Positions 19,494-28,268 of a stretch of 64,000 nt of DNA are shown piece after piece. The notes beneath the pieces were generated by a model that saw only the letters and a list, made by a program, of their open reading frames with translations, was not told the DNA's origin and searched no databases. How positions within the stretch are numbered: position 1 is the first letter of the stretch; the number at the start of each line of letters is the position of its first letter. Origin of the DNA: Achromobacter sp. UMC71 (GTDB lineage: Bacteria; Pseudomonadota; Gammaproteobacteria; Burkholderiales; Burkholderiaceae_B); NCBI RefSeq assembly GCF_014170305.1, contig NZ_LZZT01000018.1, positions 186,001-250,000 on the forward strand. Reading direction: 5' to 3'. A program made the translations under genes and the position numbers.

Positions 19494-20624
19494 ATGCCCC
19501 AACAGCTCCAACGCGACACAGACCCTCTTCCGACGGGCGCTATGCCCCAGACCGGAGCGCAGCGCGGGGGCTTTCTGTCGGTCAGCAACCTGGTCAAGCG
19601 GTTTGGCGCCCACACGGCGCTGTCTGATGTGTCCCTGGATATCCGGGCGGGCGAGCTGGTGTGCCTGCTGGGGCCGTCCGGTTGCGGCAAGACCACCTTG
19701 CTGCGCGCCATCGCCGGGCTGGAGCGCCAGGATAGCGGCAAGATCCTGCTGTCCGGCCGCGATATTTCCCACGCCGAGCCACAAGCGCGCGACTACGGCA
19801 TCCTGTTCCAGTCGTATGCGCTGTTTCCCAACCTGACCGTGGCCCAGAACGTGGCCTACGGCCTGAGCGGCAAGCGGGCCCACCGCAAGCACGTGGCCGA
19901 CCGGGTCGAGGAAATGCTGACGCTGGTCGGCCTGGCCGGCGCGTCGCATAAATACCCGGGACAGATTTCGGGCGGCCAGCAGCAGCGCGTGGCGCTGGCC
20001 CGCGCGCTGGCGCCGTCGCCGTCCCTGTTGCTGCTGGACGAACCCATGTCGGCGCTGGACGCCCGGGTGCGCGAGCACCTGCGGATCGAATTGCGCGCCC
20101 TGCAAAAGCGCCTGTCCATCACGACCCTGATGGTGACGCACGACCAGGAAGAGGCCATGGTGATGGCCGACCGCATCGCCGTCATGAACGGCGGCGTCAT
20201 CGAGCAGTTCGGCACGCCGCGCGAACTGTATCGCCAGCCGGGTTCGGCCTTCATCGCCGATTTCGTCGGCGAAGCCAACTGGCTGCCGTTCGAGCGCATC
20301 GATGCGCACCGCGCCCGGGTCGGCCGCCAGGAACTGGCGGTGGACGAGACTCTGGAACGCAACGTCGGCAAGCTGTTCGTGCGCCCGGAAGCGGTACGCG
20401 TGAGCGTGGCGCGCCCGGAAGAACCCAACACCATGCTGGCCGACGTGCTGGACGGCGTGTTCCTGGGCCGCGGCTACCGCCTGGCGCTGCGCCTGGAAGG
20501 CGTGCCTGGCGCCACGGTGCATTCGATCGTATCCCCTGAAACCGGAGACGCCCTGCTGGGCCCTCACGCTGCCAGCCGTTGCTGGGTGGAGCTGCCGCGC
20601 CATGCGATTCGCGCCTACGCTTGA
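19494..20624 (+). CDS. ABC transporter ATPase, probable 2-aminoethylphosphonate uptake
   Basis: A 376-residue ABC ATPase. Walker A is GPSGCGKTT (about residues 61-69), the Q-loop is in ILFQSYALFPNLTV, the signature is SGGQQQR, Walker B is LLLLDEP, and the switch histidine is in MVTHDQEEA. A TOBE-type C-terminal domain (about 270-376) is typical of importers of the polyamine/iron/AEP group. GGAGG precedes ATG 19494. The 3' end overlaps the permease start by 23 bases, so the two are translationally coupled. AEP is inferred from the adjacent permease, binding protein and phnX. Confidence 0.88.
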   Translation: MPQQLQRDTDPLPTGAMPQTGAQRGGFLSVSNLVKRFGAHTALSDVSLDIRAGELVCLLGPSGCGKTTLLRAIAGLERQDSGKILLSGRDISHAEPQARDYGILFQSYALFPNLTVAQNVAYGLSGKRAHRKHVADRVEEMLTLVGLAGASHKYPGQISGGQQQRVALARALAPSPSLLLLDEPMSALDARVREHLRIELRALQKRLSITTLMVTHDQEEAMVMADRIAVMNGGVIEQFGTPRELYRQPGSAFIADFVGEANWLPFERIDAHRARVGRQELAVDETLERNVGKLFVRPEAVRVSVARPEEPNTMLADVLDGVFLGRGYRLALRLEGVPGATVHSIVSPETGDALLGPHAASRCWVELPRHAIRAYA

Positions 20625-22386
20625 TTCCGCCGTGGCCAGCGCCCCCGCCACCGTGCCCACGCCCGCCGCCGCACCCGTTGCCGCGCCGCTGGGCCGCCGC
20701 CCCCTGCCGGGCTGGGTCGGCGCGCTGGGCCTGACGCTGGGGCAGGGCGCCCTGGTCCTGTTCCTGGTGCTGTTCCTGGCATTGCCGCTGGGCGGCATCC
20801 TGGTCAAGGCGGTCACCGACGGCAACGGCGACTGGGCCGGCCTGTCGGTGGTGCTGGGCATCATCGGCGCCGATGGCTTCATGGCCATGGTCGGGCGCAG
20901 CCTGGCCGTCGGCGCGGTCACCATGATGCTGGTGGTGCCCTGCGCCTACGCATTCGCCTATGCGCTGACCCGCTGCCGCGTTCCCGGAAAGGGCCTGCTG
21001 CGCACCATCGCGCTGCTGCCGCTGTTGGCGCCGTCGCTGCTGCCCGGCATCGCGCTGGTGTATCTGCTGGGCAACCAGGGCCTGCTCAAGGGCCTGTTCG
21101 GGGGCGCCACGATCTATGGTTTCTGGGGCATCGTCGCCGGCGAGGTCTTCTACACCTTTCCGCATGCGTTGATGATCCTGATGACCGGCCTGGCGTTGGC
21201 CGACGGCCGTCTGTACGATGCGGCGCGCGCCATGGGCGCGGGCTCGCTGCGCACCTTCATGACGGTGACGCTGCCCGGCACGCGCTATGCGGTGTTCTCG
21301 GCCTGCTGCGTGGTGTTCACGCTGACGGTGACGGACTTCGGCGTGCCCAAGGTCGTGGGCGGCGACTACAACGTGCTGGCGATGGAAGCCTACAAGGCGG
21401 TAGTTGGCCAGCTGAATTTCCCCAAGGGCGCGGCCATCGGCATCCTGCTGCTGTTGCCCGCCGTGCTGACCTTCGTGCTGGATCGTCGCCTGCGTGCCCG
21501 CCAGGGCGCCCAGATGAGCGGCCGGGCCCAGCCCTATGCCGCCGGCGTCAACCGCCGGCGCGATGCGGCGTTCCTGTTGCTGGCCGGCGCCATGGCGGGG
21601 TTCCTGCTGCTGATCATCGGCGTGGCGGTGTGGGCGTCGTTCGTGAAGATGTGGCCCTACAACCTGTCGCTGTCGCTGCGTTCGTACGATTTCGACAACA
21701 TGGACGGCGGCGGCTGGCTGGCCTGGCGCAACAGCCTGGAACTGGCGTTCTGCACCGCCGTGCTGGGCACCGTGGTGGTGTTCCTGGGCGCCTGGATGAT
21801 GGAAAAGGTGCCGGCCCGTGGCACGGTGGCGCGCGGCCTGCGCGGCGCCGTGGGGATGCTGGCGCTGATGCCGATGGCCGTGCCGGGCCTGGTGCTGGGC
21901 CTGGGCTACATCTTCTTCTTCAACAGCACGATGAATCCGCTGAACGTGCTGTACGGCACCATGCCGCTGCTGGTGCTGTGTACGGTGGTGCACTTCTACA
22001 CCAGCGCGCATCTCACGGCCGCCACCGCCCTGAATGCGCTGGATCCCGAGTTCGAAGCCGCTTCCGCGTCGCTGAAGGTGCCGCGCCTGACCACGTTCGT
22101 GCGCGTGACGCTGCCGATGTGCCTGCCCGCCGCGCTGGATGTGGCGCGCTATCTGTTCGTGTCCGCCATGACCACCGTGTCGGCCGTCGTGTTCCTGTAC
22201 AGCCCGTCTACGGTGCTGGCCGCCGTGGCGGTGCTGAATATGGATGACGCCGGTTTCATCGGCCCCGCCGCCGCCATGTGCACTGTGATCATGGCCAGTT
22301 CGGCGGTCGCGGCGCTGGTCCTGCATCTGGCCAGCCGCGCCCTGGTGGCGCGCAGCCAGGCCTGGCGCCGTCCCGCCGCGCTTTGA
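20602..22386 (+). CDS. Fused ABC permease, probable 2-aminoethylphosphonate uptake
   Basis: A 594-residue permease carrying two binding-protein-dependent transport domains in one chain, about twelve membrane segments. The coupling loops are YDAARAMGAGSLRTFMTVTL in the first half and FEAASASLKVPRLTTFVRVT in the second. Fused permeases of this form belong to the putative AEP importer family. It starts at ATG 20602 inside the end of the ATPase gene. PhnX begins 26 bases after its stop. Function is assigned from family and operon, not from visible substrate residues. Confidence 0.87.
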   Translation: MRFAPTLDSAVASAPATVPTPAAAPVAAPLGRRPLPGWVGALGLTLGQGALVLFLVLFLALPLGGILVKAVTDGNGDWAGLSVVLGIIGADGFMAMVGRSLAVGAVTMMLVVPCAYAFAYALTRCRVPGKGLLRTIALLPLLAPSLLPGIALVYLLGNQGLLKGLFGGATIYGFWGIVAGEVFYTFPHALMILMTGLALADGRLYDAARAMGAGSLRTFMTVTLPGTRYAVFSACCVVFTLTVTDFGVPKVVGGDYNVLAMEAYKAVVGQLNFPKGAAIGILLLLPAVLTFVLDRRLRARQGAQMSGRAQPYAAGVNRRRDAAFLLLAGAMAGFLLLIIGVAVWASFVKMWPYNLSLSLRSYDFDNMDGGGWLAWRNSLELAFCTAVLGTVVVFLGAWMMEKVPARGTVARGLRGAVGMLALMPMAVPGLVLGLGYIFFFNSTMNPLNVLYGTMPLLVLCTVVHFYTSAHLTAATALNALDPEFEAASASLKVPRLTTFVRVTLPMCLPAALDVARYLFVSAMTTVSAVVFLYSPSTVLAAVAVLNMDDAGFIGPAAAMCTVIMASSAVAALVLHLASRALVARSQAWRRPAAL

Positions 22387-22412
22387 TTGAATATTTCTGA
22401 AGGAAGATCCTC

Positions 22413-23234
22413 ATGACTGTCAAACCCTTGCCCGTCCGCCTGGAAGCGGTGATTTTCGACTGGGCCGGCACGCTGGTGGACTTCGGTTCCTTCGCGCCCA
22501 CCAAGGTGTTCGTCGACGCGTTCGCGCAATTCAGCATGGACGTGACACTGGAACAGGCCCGCGGCCCGATGGGCGTGGGCAAGTGGGACCACATCCGCGC
22601 CCTGTGCGACGAGCCCGTCATCGCCCAGCAGTACCAGGCCCAGTTCGGCCGCCTGCCCAGCGATGACGACGTGACCGCCATCTACGAGCGCTTCCTGCCG
22701 ATGCAGCTGGATAAGGTGGCGCAGTATTCGGCCGCCATCCCCGGTGCGGCGGAACTGCTGCGCGCGCTGCGCCAGCACGGCCTGAAGATCGGTTCGTGCT
22801 CGGGCTACCCCGGCAGCGTGATGCGCCGCGTGGTCGAGCGCGCCGCCGGCGAAGGGCTGGAGCCGGATTGCATCGTCGCCAGCGACGACGTGCCGCGCGC
22901 CCGTCCGGCGCCCGCCATGGCGCTCAAGAACGTGGTGGAGCTGGGCCTGTCCGACGTGGCTGGTTGCATCAAGGTCGACGACACTGCCCCCGGCATCGAA
23001 GAAGGCCGCCGCGCGGGCATGTGGACGGTCGGCCTGCTGCTGTCCGGCAACGCCGCCGGCCTGACGCTGGACGAATACCTGAGCCTGGACGAGGCCGGTC
23101 GCCAAGAGGCCCGCGAACGCGCCAGCCAGGAGCTGTCGCCCGCCGCGCCGCACTACCTGATCGATACCGTCGCAGACCTGCCTGGCGTGATCACCGACAT
23201 CGAAGCCCGCCTGGCGGCGGGGCAACGTCCCTGA
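22413..23234 (+). CDS. phnX: Phosphonoacetaldehyde hydrolase
   Basis: A 273-residue HAD-superfamily phosphonatase that splits phosphonoacetaldehyde into acetaldehyde and phosphate. The nucleophile Asp16 is in [13 protein letters not shown]. The Schiff-base lysine characteristic of PhnX corresponds to Lys57 in [12 protein letters not shown], and the later acidic pair is in [21 protein letters not shown] precedes ATG 22413. It is the last step of AEP breakdown in this operon. The enzyme supplying phosphonoacetaldehyde is normally the aminotransferase PhnW, which is not encoded here; the FAD oxidoreductase at 24446 is the likely replacement. Confidence 0.94.
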   Translation: MTVKPLPVRLEAVIFDWAGTLVDFGSFAPTKVFVDAFAQFSMDVTLEQARGPMGVGKWDHIRALCDEPVIAQQYQAQFGRLPSDDDVTAIYERFLPMQLDKVAQYSAAIPGAAELLRALRQHGLKIGSCSGYPGSVMRRVVERAAGEGLEPDCIVASDDVPRARPAPAMALKNVVELGLSDVAGCIKVDDTAPGIEEGRRAGMWTVGLLLSGNAAGLTLDEYLSLDEAGRQEARERASQELSPAAPHYLIDTVADLPGVITDIEARLAAGQRP

Positions 23235-23344
23235 GGCAGACGCCGGCATTTTCTGAACCGTTTTCCGACCTGCACCGCGGCGGGCATCCGCCGGCCGCGG
23301 CGACCTGATTCACCCTTTTTTCCGCTCACCCACGGAGTTTCCTC

Positions 23345-24367
23345 ATGAATCGCTTCAAACTGCTTGCACTGGCCGCCGCCCTGACGGGCATGATGGGCGC
23401 CGCGTCCGCCGAGACCTCGCTGACCGTCTACACGGCGCTGGAAGCGGACCAGATCAAGGTCTACCAGGCCGCCTTCGAAAAGGCCAACCCCGACATCAAG
23501 ATCCAGTGGGTGCGCGATTCCACCGGCATCATCACCGCCAAGCTGCTGGCCGAAAAGGGTAACCCCAAGGCTGACGTGATCTGGGGCCTGGCCGGCACCT
23601 CGCTGGGCCTGATGGACAAGGAAGGCATGCTGCAGCCCTACGCCCCCAAGGGCCTGGACCAGATCGCCGCCAACATGCGCGACGCCAAGGCCGAGCCCAC
23701 CTGGGTCGGCATGGACGGCTTTGCCGCCGCCATCTGCTTTAACACCGTCGAGGCCGAAAAGCAGAAGCTGCCCAAGCCCACCTCGTGGCAAGACCTGACC
23801 AAGCCGGTCTACGCCGGCAAGATCGTCATGCCGAACCCGGCCTCGTCGGGCACCGGCTTCCTGGACGTGAGCGCATGGCTGCAGATCTTCGGTGAAGAGA
23901 AGGGCTGGGCCTACATGGACGCGCTGCACAAGAACATCGGTTCGTACACGCATTCGGGCTCCAAGCCTTGCAACATGGCCGCCGCCGGCGAATTCCCGAT
24001 CGGCGTGTCGTTCGACTACCGCGCCGCCAAGCTGAAGGCCGACGGCGCGCCGGTCGAAGCCGTGTTCCCGTCGGAAGGCCTGGGCTGGGAAGTCGAAGCC
24101 ACCGCCATCGTCAAGGGCACCAAGAACCTGGAAGCGGCGCGCAAGCTGGCCGATTTCTCGGCCAGCCGCGAGGCCAACGAGCTGTACAAGGCCAACTTCG
24201 CCGTGCTCGCGATTCCCTCGATCGCCACGTCGAACCCCAACCTGCCGGCTGACCTGACCAAGCGCATGATCAAGAACGACTTCGTCTGGGCCGCCACCAA
24301 CCGCGAACGCATCATCGCCGAGTGGACCCGCCGCTACGACGGCAAGTCCGAGCCCAAGAAGAAGTAA
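23345..24367 (+). CDS. ABC substrate-binding protein, probable 2-aminoethylphosphonate
   Basis: A 340-residue periplasmic binding protein of the iron/AEP-binding type. Residues 1-22 are a Sec signal peptide (MNRFKLLALAAALTGMMGAA). Mature domains follow, with VYTALEADQIKVYQAAFEKA at the start and the ligand-loop region MPNPASSGTGFLDVSAWLQ near residues 160-178. It sits 110 bases after phnX, and GGAG precedes ATG 23345. Binding protein genes are usually needed in excess; the hairpin at 24388-24417 directly after this gene could protect its mRNA. AEP as ligand is inferred from the operon. Confidence 0.88.
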   Translation: MNRFKLLALAAALTGMMGAASAETSLTVYTALEADQIKVYQAAFEKANPDIKIQWVRDSTGIITAKLLAEKGNPKADVIWGLAGTSLGLMDKEGMLQPYAPKGLDQIAANMRDAKAEPTWVGMDGFAAAICFNTVEAEKQKLPKPTSWQDLTKPVYAGKIVMPNPASSGTGFLDVSAWLQIFGEEKGWAYMDALHKNIGSYTHSGSKPCNMAAAGEFPIGVSFDYRAAKLKADGAPVEAVFPSEGLGWEVEATAIVKGTKNLEAARKLADFSASREANELYKANFAVLAIPSIATSNPNLPADLTKRMIKNDFVWAATNRERIIAEWTRRYDGKSEPKKK

Positions 24368-24387
24368 GCGCCTTCGGGCCGCTCGCC

Positions 24388-24417
24388 GGGAAGCGCCTGC
24401 GTCCGCAGGCGCTTCCC
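24388..24417 (+). repeat. Intra-operon hairpin after the AEP-binding protein gene
   Basis: A perfect 13-bp stem (GGGAAGCGCCTGC/GCAGGCGCTTCCC) with loop GTCC lies 21 bases after the binding-protein stop. It lacks a T-run. A REP-like role in stabilising the upstream message, as after malE, is likely. Confidence 0.55.
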
Positions 24418-24445
24418 CCGCCAGTCCTCTCGCAATGCTATTCAG

Positions 24446-25576
24446 ATGAAAAAATTCGACGTAATCGTGGTCGGCGCGGGCATGCTCGGCATCGCGCATG
24501 CCTGGGCCGCCGCCAAGCGCGGTCTGTCGGTGGCCGTGATCGAGCGCAGCCGGCAGGCGCATGGCGCCACCATCCGCAACTTCGGCCAGGTCATCGTGAC
24601 CGGCCAGGCGCCGGGCATGATGCTGTCGCACGCCCAGCAGGCGCGCGAGCTGTGGCTGGACTTGGCGGGCAAGGCCGGTTTCCACGTCCGCGCCAACGGC
24701 GCGCTGGTCCTGGCGCGCAATGCCGACGAGGCCGACGTGCTGGACGAATTCGCCGAGACCCGCCTGCAGCAGGAAGGCTACCGCGCCGAACTGCTGTCGG
24801 GCCGCGACGTGGCCAAGCTGTACGACGGCCAGCTGGCGCACCATTGCGCCGGATTGCGCGGCCTGGACGACCTGCAGATCTATTCCCGCGAAGCCTTGCC
24901 GGCCATCACGCGCTACCTGGCTGAATCGCTGGGCGTCCAATTCATTACCGGCACGCTGGCGCGTGCCGTCGAACAAGGGCAGGTCGCCACTACCGCGGGC
25001 GACTTCGTCGGCTCGCACGTGTTCGTGTGCCCCGGCCACGACTATTTGACGCTGCTGCCCGAGCGCTTTGCGCCGCTGAACCTGGAAGTGACGCGCCTGC
25101 AGATGCTGCGCGCGGCGTTCGAGACGCGTCCCATGGCGCTGGATCGCCCGCTCCTGACCGGTCTGTCCTGCGTGCACTACGGCGCCTTTTCCGACTTGCC
25201 GTCGGCGCTGGCGCTGCGTGACGTGATCCAGGCGCGCAGCCCGATGCTGCTGGAAAATGGTATCCATCTGCTCATCAGCCCCACGCCGTATGGCGAGTTG
25301 ATCATCGGCGATTCGCACCGCTACGGCCAGGATGCGTTCCCGTTCAACGACGAGGCCGTGGACGACGCCATGCTGGACCTGGCGCAGCAGGCGCTGGGCG
25401 CACGGCTGCGGGTGCTGGAACGCTGGCAGGGCGTGTACGGCACGCACGGTCCGGCACCGTTCTCGGTAATGCCGGTGGACGCGGCCACCACGGTGGCGGT
25501 GATGCACTCGGGCGTCGGCATGACCGTGGGCCTGGCGATCGGCGAGCGCACGGTCGCGGGTGCCTTGGACCGCTGA
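24446..25576 (+). CDS. FAD-dependent aminophosphonate oxidoreductase (DAO fold, TIGR03364-like)
   Basis: A 376-residue flavoprotein of the D-amino-acid oxidase fold. The FAD-binding GxGxxG is VVGAGMLGIAHA (residues 8-19), with the ribose-binding acid in VAVIERS, and the C-terminal flavin motif is VMHSGVGMTVGLAIGE. This clade travels with phosphonate genes. Characterised relatives oxidise N-methyl-AEP, and some also AEP, directly to phosphonoacetaldehyde. Here it follows the transporter and phnX in one operon that lacks phnW, so it probably supplies PhnX with substrate by oxidative deamination. ATG 24446 has no strong ribosome site. The precise amine substrate needs an assay. Confidence 0.83.
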   Translation: MKKFDVIVVGAGMLGIAHAWAAAKRGLSVAVIERSRQAHGATIRNFGQVIVTGQAPGMMLSHAQQARELWLDLAGKAGFHVRANGALVLARNADEADVLDEFAETRLQQEGYRAELLSGRDVAKLYDGQLAHHCAGLRGLDDLQIYSREALPAITRYLAESLGVQFITGTLARAVEQGQVATTAGDFVGSHVFVCPGHDYLTLLPERFAPLNLEVTRLQMLRAAFETRPMALDRPLLTGLSCVHYGAFSDLPSALALRDVIQARSPMLLENGIHLLISPTPYGELIIGDSHRYGQDAFPFNDEAVDDAMLDLAQQALGARLRVLERWQGVYGTHGPAPFSVMPVDAATTVAVMHSGVGMTVGLAIGERTVAGALDR

Positions 25577-25606
25577 GGCGCATTGCGCGGCGACCGCGCC
25601 GCAAAA

Positions 25607-25637
25607 GAAAAGGCCTTGCGATTGCAAGGCCTTTTTT
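25607..25637 (+). terminator. Bidirectional terminator between the AEP operon and the Rieske gene
   Basis: The stem AAGGCCTTGC/GCAAGGCCTT with loop GATT has A-runs before and six T after. It ends the AEP operon on the plus strand and the Rieske gene on the minus strand. Confidence 0.9.
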
Positions 25638-25650
25638 CATGAAGGGGGCG

Positions 25651-26799
25651 TTACAGCCGTTCTTGCATGGTGCGGCGGTACCACTCGTGAAAGTGCTGCA
25701 TGCCGTCTTCCATCGGCGACTGGTAGGGGCCGGTCTCGTTCACGCCGCGCAGCATCAGGGCCTTGCGGCCGGCGTCCATGCGTTCGGCGATCTCGTCGTC
25801 CTCGATGGCCGTTTCCATGTAGGCCGCGCGCTGCGCCTCGACGAATTCGCGCTCGAAGGCAGCGATTTCCTCGGGGTAGTAGAACTCGACCACGTTCACG
25901 GTTTCCTGCGGGCTCTTGGGGTACAGCGTCGACAGCACCAGCACGTGCGGATAGAGCTCGATCATGTGGGTCGGGAAATACGTGACCCAGACCGCGCCGA
26001 AATCCGGTGCGTCGCCTTCGCGGAACGACAGCAGGCGGTCGTGCCATTGCTTGTACACATCCGAACCTGGCTGGGCCAGCGCGTTGTGCACGCCGACCTT
26101 TTGCAGGCTGTACCAGTCGTTGAACTCCCAGGTCAGGTCGTCGCAGGTGACGAAGCGGCCCAGGCCCGGATGGAACGGGCCGACGTGGTAGTCCTCGAGG
26201 TAGACCTCGATGAAGGTCTTCCAGTTGTAGTTGCACTGGTGCACTTCGACGTGGTCCAGCACGTAGTCGCCGAAGTCGAACTCGGGCCGCGAGAACAGCG
26301 GCGCCATGTCGGCGGCGGGGTCGCGCGGGCCTTCGAACAGCAGGCCGTGGCAATCGCGCAGGCGGAACTTCTGCAGGTTCATGCAGGGCGTGGTGTCGAA
26401 CTGCGGCGCGCCCAGCAGCTCGCCCTGGTTGTTGTACGTCCAGCGGTGCAGCGGGCAGACGATATTGCCGCCGGTCGCCCTCAGGTTGCCGTGCGAATTG
26501 CAGGTGCCGGCCACGTCGCCGGCCTGGCCGCCCAGCATCAATGCCTGGCGGTGGCGGCAGACATTTGAGATGAGTTCAACGCCTTGCTGGTTGCGAACCA
26601 GCACGCGCCCTCCGCTTTCCTGGGCCAACGTACGCCAATCCCCGACGTCCGGCACCAGCTTCTGGTGGCCGACGTACTGCGAGGATTGCTTGAAAATGAG
26701 TTCTTGCTCGCGGGCAAAGAGGGCTTCGTCAAAATAAGCGCTGACGGGTAGCTGGGTGCGAGCTGGCACAACATGTGCCATCCGACCGATGTCGGTCAT
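25651..26799 (-). CDS. Rieske non-heme iron oxygenase, alpha subunit
   Basis: A 382-residue ring-hydroxylating-type oxygenase alpha subunit. The Rieske domain has Cys81-Arg-His83 and Cys115-Pro-Leu-His118 (CPLHRWTY). The catalytic domain shows the mononuclear iron histidines His205 and His210 in EDYHVGPFHP. The stretch between the two Rieske pairs is 31 residues instead of the usual 15-17 and contains an extra Cys100-x-x-His103. ATG 26799 is chosen because GGAGGGAA lies just upstream; a GTG 15 codons earlier is possible. No reductase or ferredoxin gene is adjacent. Such stand-alone alpha subunits include demethylases and aromatic oxygenases. The link to the convergent AEP operon is unproven. 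Confidence 0.85.
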   Translation of the reverse strand: MTDIGRMAHVVPARTQLPVSAYFDEALFAREQELIFKQSSQYVGHQKLVPDVGDWRTLAQESGGRVLVRNQQGVELISNVCRHRQALMLGGQAGDVAGTCNSHGNLRATGGNIVCPLHRWTYNNQGELLGAPQFDTTPCMNLQKFRLRDCHGLLFEGPRDPAADMAPLFSRPEFDFGDYVLDHVEVHQCNYNWKTFIEVYLEDYHVGPFHPGLGRFVTCDDLTWEFNDWYSLQKVGVHNALAQPGSDVYKQWHDRLLSFREGDAPDFGAVWVTYFPTHMIELYPHVLVLSTLYPKSPQETVNVVEFYYPEEIAAFEREFVEAQRAAYMETAIEDDEIAERMDAGRKALMLRGVNETGPYQSPMEDGMQHFHEWYRRTMQERL

Positions 26800-27128
26800 G
26801 ATTCCCTCCGCTCGGATGAATATTTCCCCCAACGCCGCGCCCACTTCCGTGGGCTAGCTGCCCTTACTGGGGGCGTCTTTCTTGGGGCGGCCCGGCGTTA
26901 AAAAGCCAGGACAGCTTGAGCTTGGCCAAGCCCTTGCAGGTTTGAAAGGGGATGGCTAGATCCGTTCTGGCGCGAAGAAAAATCGGTGTCTGGCCGATCA
27001 AATAAGCCGTGAATTGTACCCCAACACTTTTCCCCACGCCCGTGAAGATCGGTGAAGCTTGGTGAAGATCGGGGGGGCTGGATTTGATCTCGCGCAAATG
27101 CCGATTAACCCTTCGCGGCGTAGGTTTT
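26800..27128. other. 329-bp gap without a gene, containing a GGTGAAG triple repeat
   Basis: No open frame with coding character is seen here. The gap carries the Rieske promoter side and the 3' end of the acyltransferase unit. At 27041-27070 the heptamer GTGAAG(A/C)T recurs three times at about 10-base spacing (27042, 27052, 27062), one helical turn apart, followed by seven G. This could be a regulatory array or chance; nothing else stands out. Confidence 0.4.
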
Positions 27129-28139
27129 TCAGACCAGCTTGCGGGTGGCCGGATGGCGCCGCAACAGCCAGCTGCTGGCCGCCGATAACGCGAACACGGC
27201 CAGCGTCAGCAAGGGCACCAGCCAGGCGTCGCGGCGCCCGCCGGTGAAGGCCCCGGCGCGGTGCGCCAGGTCCAGGAACACCGGATGGATCAGGTACACC
27301 CCGAACGTCAGCGGGGCCAGCGCCGCCAGCCGGGGCAGGCGCGGCGACGACACGATCCACTGGAACGCGGCCAGCGACATGAACGGCACGGTCAGGCTGA
27401 AGTAGTCGTAGAAGTACGTGTCCAGTGTCCGGCCGTTGGACATGATGTGCACGCCCAGGGCCGTGGCCGCTACGCTGGCGCCCAGCATCAGGGCCGGTCG
27501 CGGCACGCGCAATTCGCCGTCGAATATCTGGCGGCCCGCCACGAAATAGCCCAGGTAGGGCAGGAACCAGGTCAGGAAAAAGCCCGGCTGGGCGCCCAGC
27601 GCGCGGCGGTACAGGGCCTCGAGGATGGCCAGTCCCAGGATGCCCACGACCCATAGCGATCGCGAACGCGGCGTGCTGCGTGCATAGAGTGTGCGCACCA
27701 GCGGCGCGAACAGGTACAGGCCCACGATCATGTAGAGATACCAGAGGTGGTAGTACGGTTCGCCCTGGACCACTTTGCGCGGCCAGAATGAAAAGTCCAC
27801 GCGGCCGTCGTCCCACCAATCCAGCGCCGTGCGCCAGACCAGGTAGAAGAGCGTCCAGAACACTAGCGGCGCGCAGATGCGGGCCATGCGCCGGGTGTAG
27901 AAGCGCTTGGCATCCTGGGGTTTGGAGGGGTCCAGCAGCAGGGCGCCGCTGACCATCACGAACACCGGCACGCACCAGCGGGCCGCCGAGTCGTACAGGT
28001 TGGCGGCCAGCCAGGCGCCATTGCCGTAGGCCGACGGATCGCTGACGATCAGGGCGGCGCTGTGCAGCAGCACTACTGCCGCGGCGGCCAGCCAGCGTGC
28101 GGCATCCAGTCGGGCGTAGCGGTCCTCGGTCAGCGGCAT
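27129..28139 (-). CDS. Acyltransferase 3-family membrane protein
   Basis: A 336-residue integral membrane acyltransferase of family 3 (OafB/WecH/NodX type), with about ten membrane segments. The N-terminal RLDAARWLAAAAVVLLHSAA carries the family histidine, and a conserved arginine region lies in RFYTRRMARICAPLVFW. The C-terminal GVYLIHPVFLDL is the usual last-helix motif. ATG 28139 is preferred because AGGAG lies immediately upstream; another ATG five codons earlier overlaps that site. Such enzymes add acetyl or succinyl groups to surface sugars or peptides. No glycan genes are nearby, so the target is unknown. Confidence 0.85.
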   Translation of the reverse strand: MPLTEDRYARLDAARWLAAAAVVLLHSAALIVSDPSAYGNGAWLAANLYDSAARWCVPVFVMVSGALLLDPSKPQDAKRFYTRRMARICAPLVFWTLFYLVWRTALDWWDDGRVDFSFWPRKVVQGEPYYHLWYLYMIVGLYLFAPLVRTLYARSTPRSRSLWVVGILGLAILEALYRRALGAQPGFFLTWFLPYLGYFVAGRQIFDGELRVPRPALMLGASVAATALGVHIMSNGRTLDTYFYDYFSLTVPFMSLAAFQWIVSSPRLPRLAALAPLTFGVYLIHPVFLDLAHRAGAFTGGRRDAWLVPLLTLAVFALSAASSWLLRRHPATRKLV

Positions 28140-28268
28140 CGGGCTCCTGGGCATGGGATGAAACGGCGGCGGGCGTTGCGCCCGCTTTTGTTTTTCACCT
28201 TAGCAGCCAGGGATGCGCCGGTTCTGTATCCAGGCGTTAGGGCCTGCTTTTTTGAGCAACCATGCCGG

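Noticed and set aside
20251..22326. A 691-codon minus-strand open frame opposite the AEP permease
   Set aside because: It is antisense to a clear permease gene, with repetitive His/Gln/Arg composition and no domain.
23153..25627. An 824-codon minus-strand open frame across the binding protein and FAD oxidoreductase genes
   Set aside because: It crosses two real genes and their spacer; no motif and no ribosome site.
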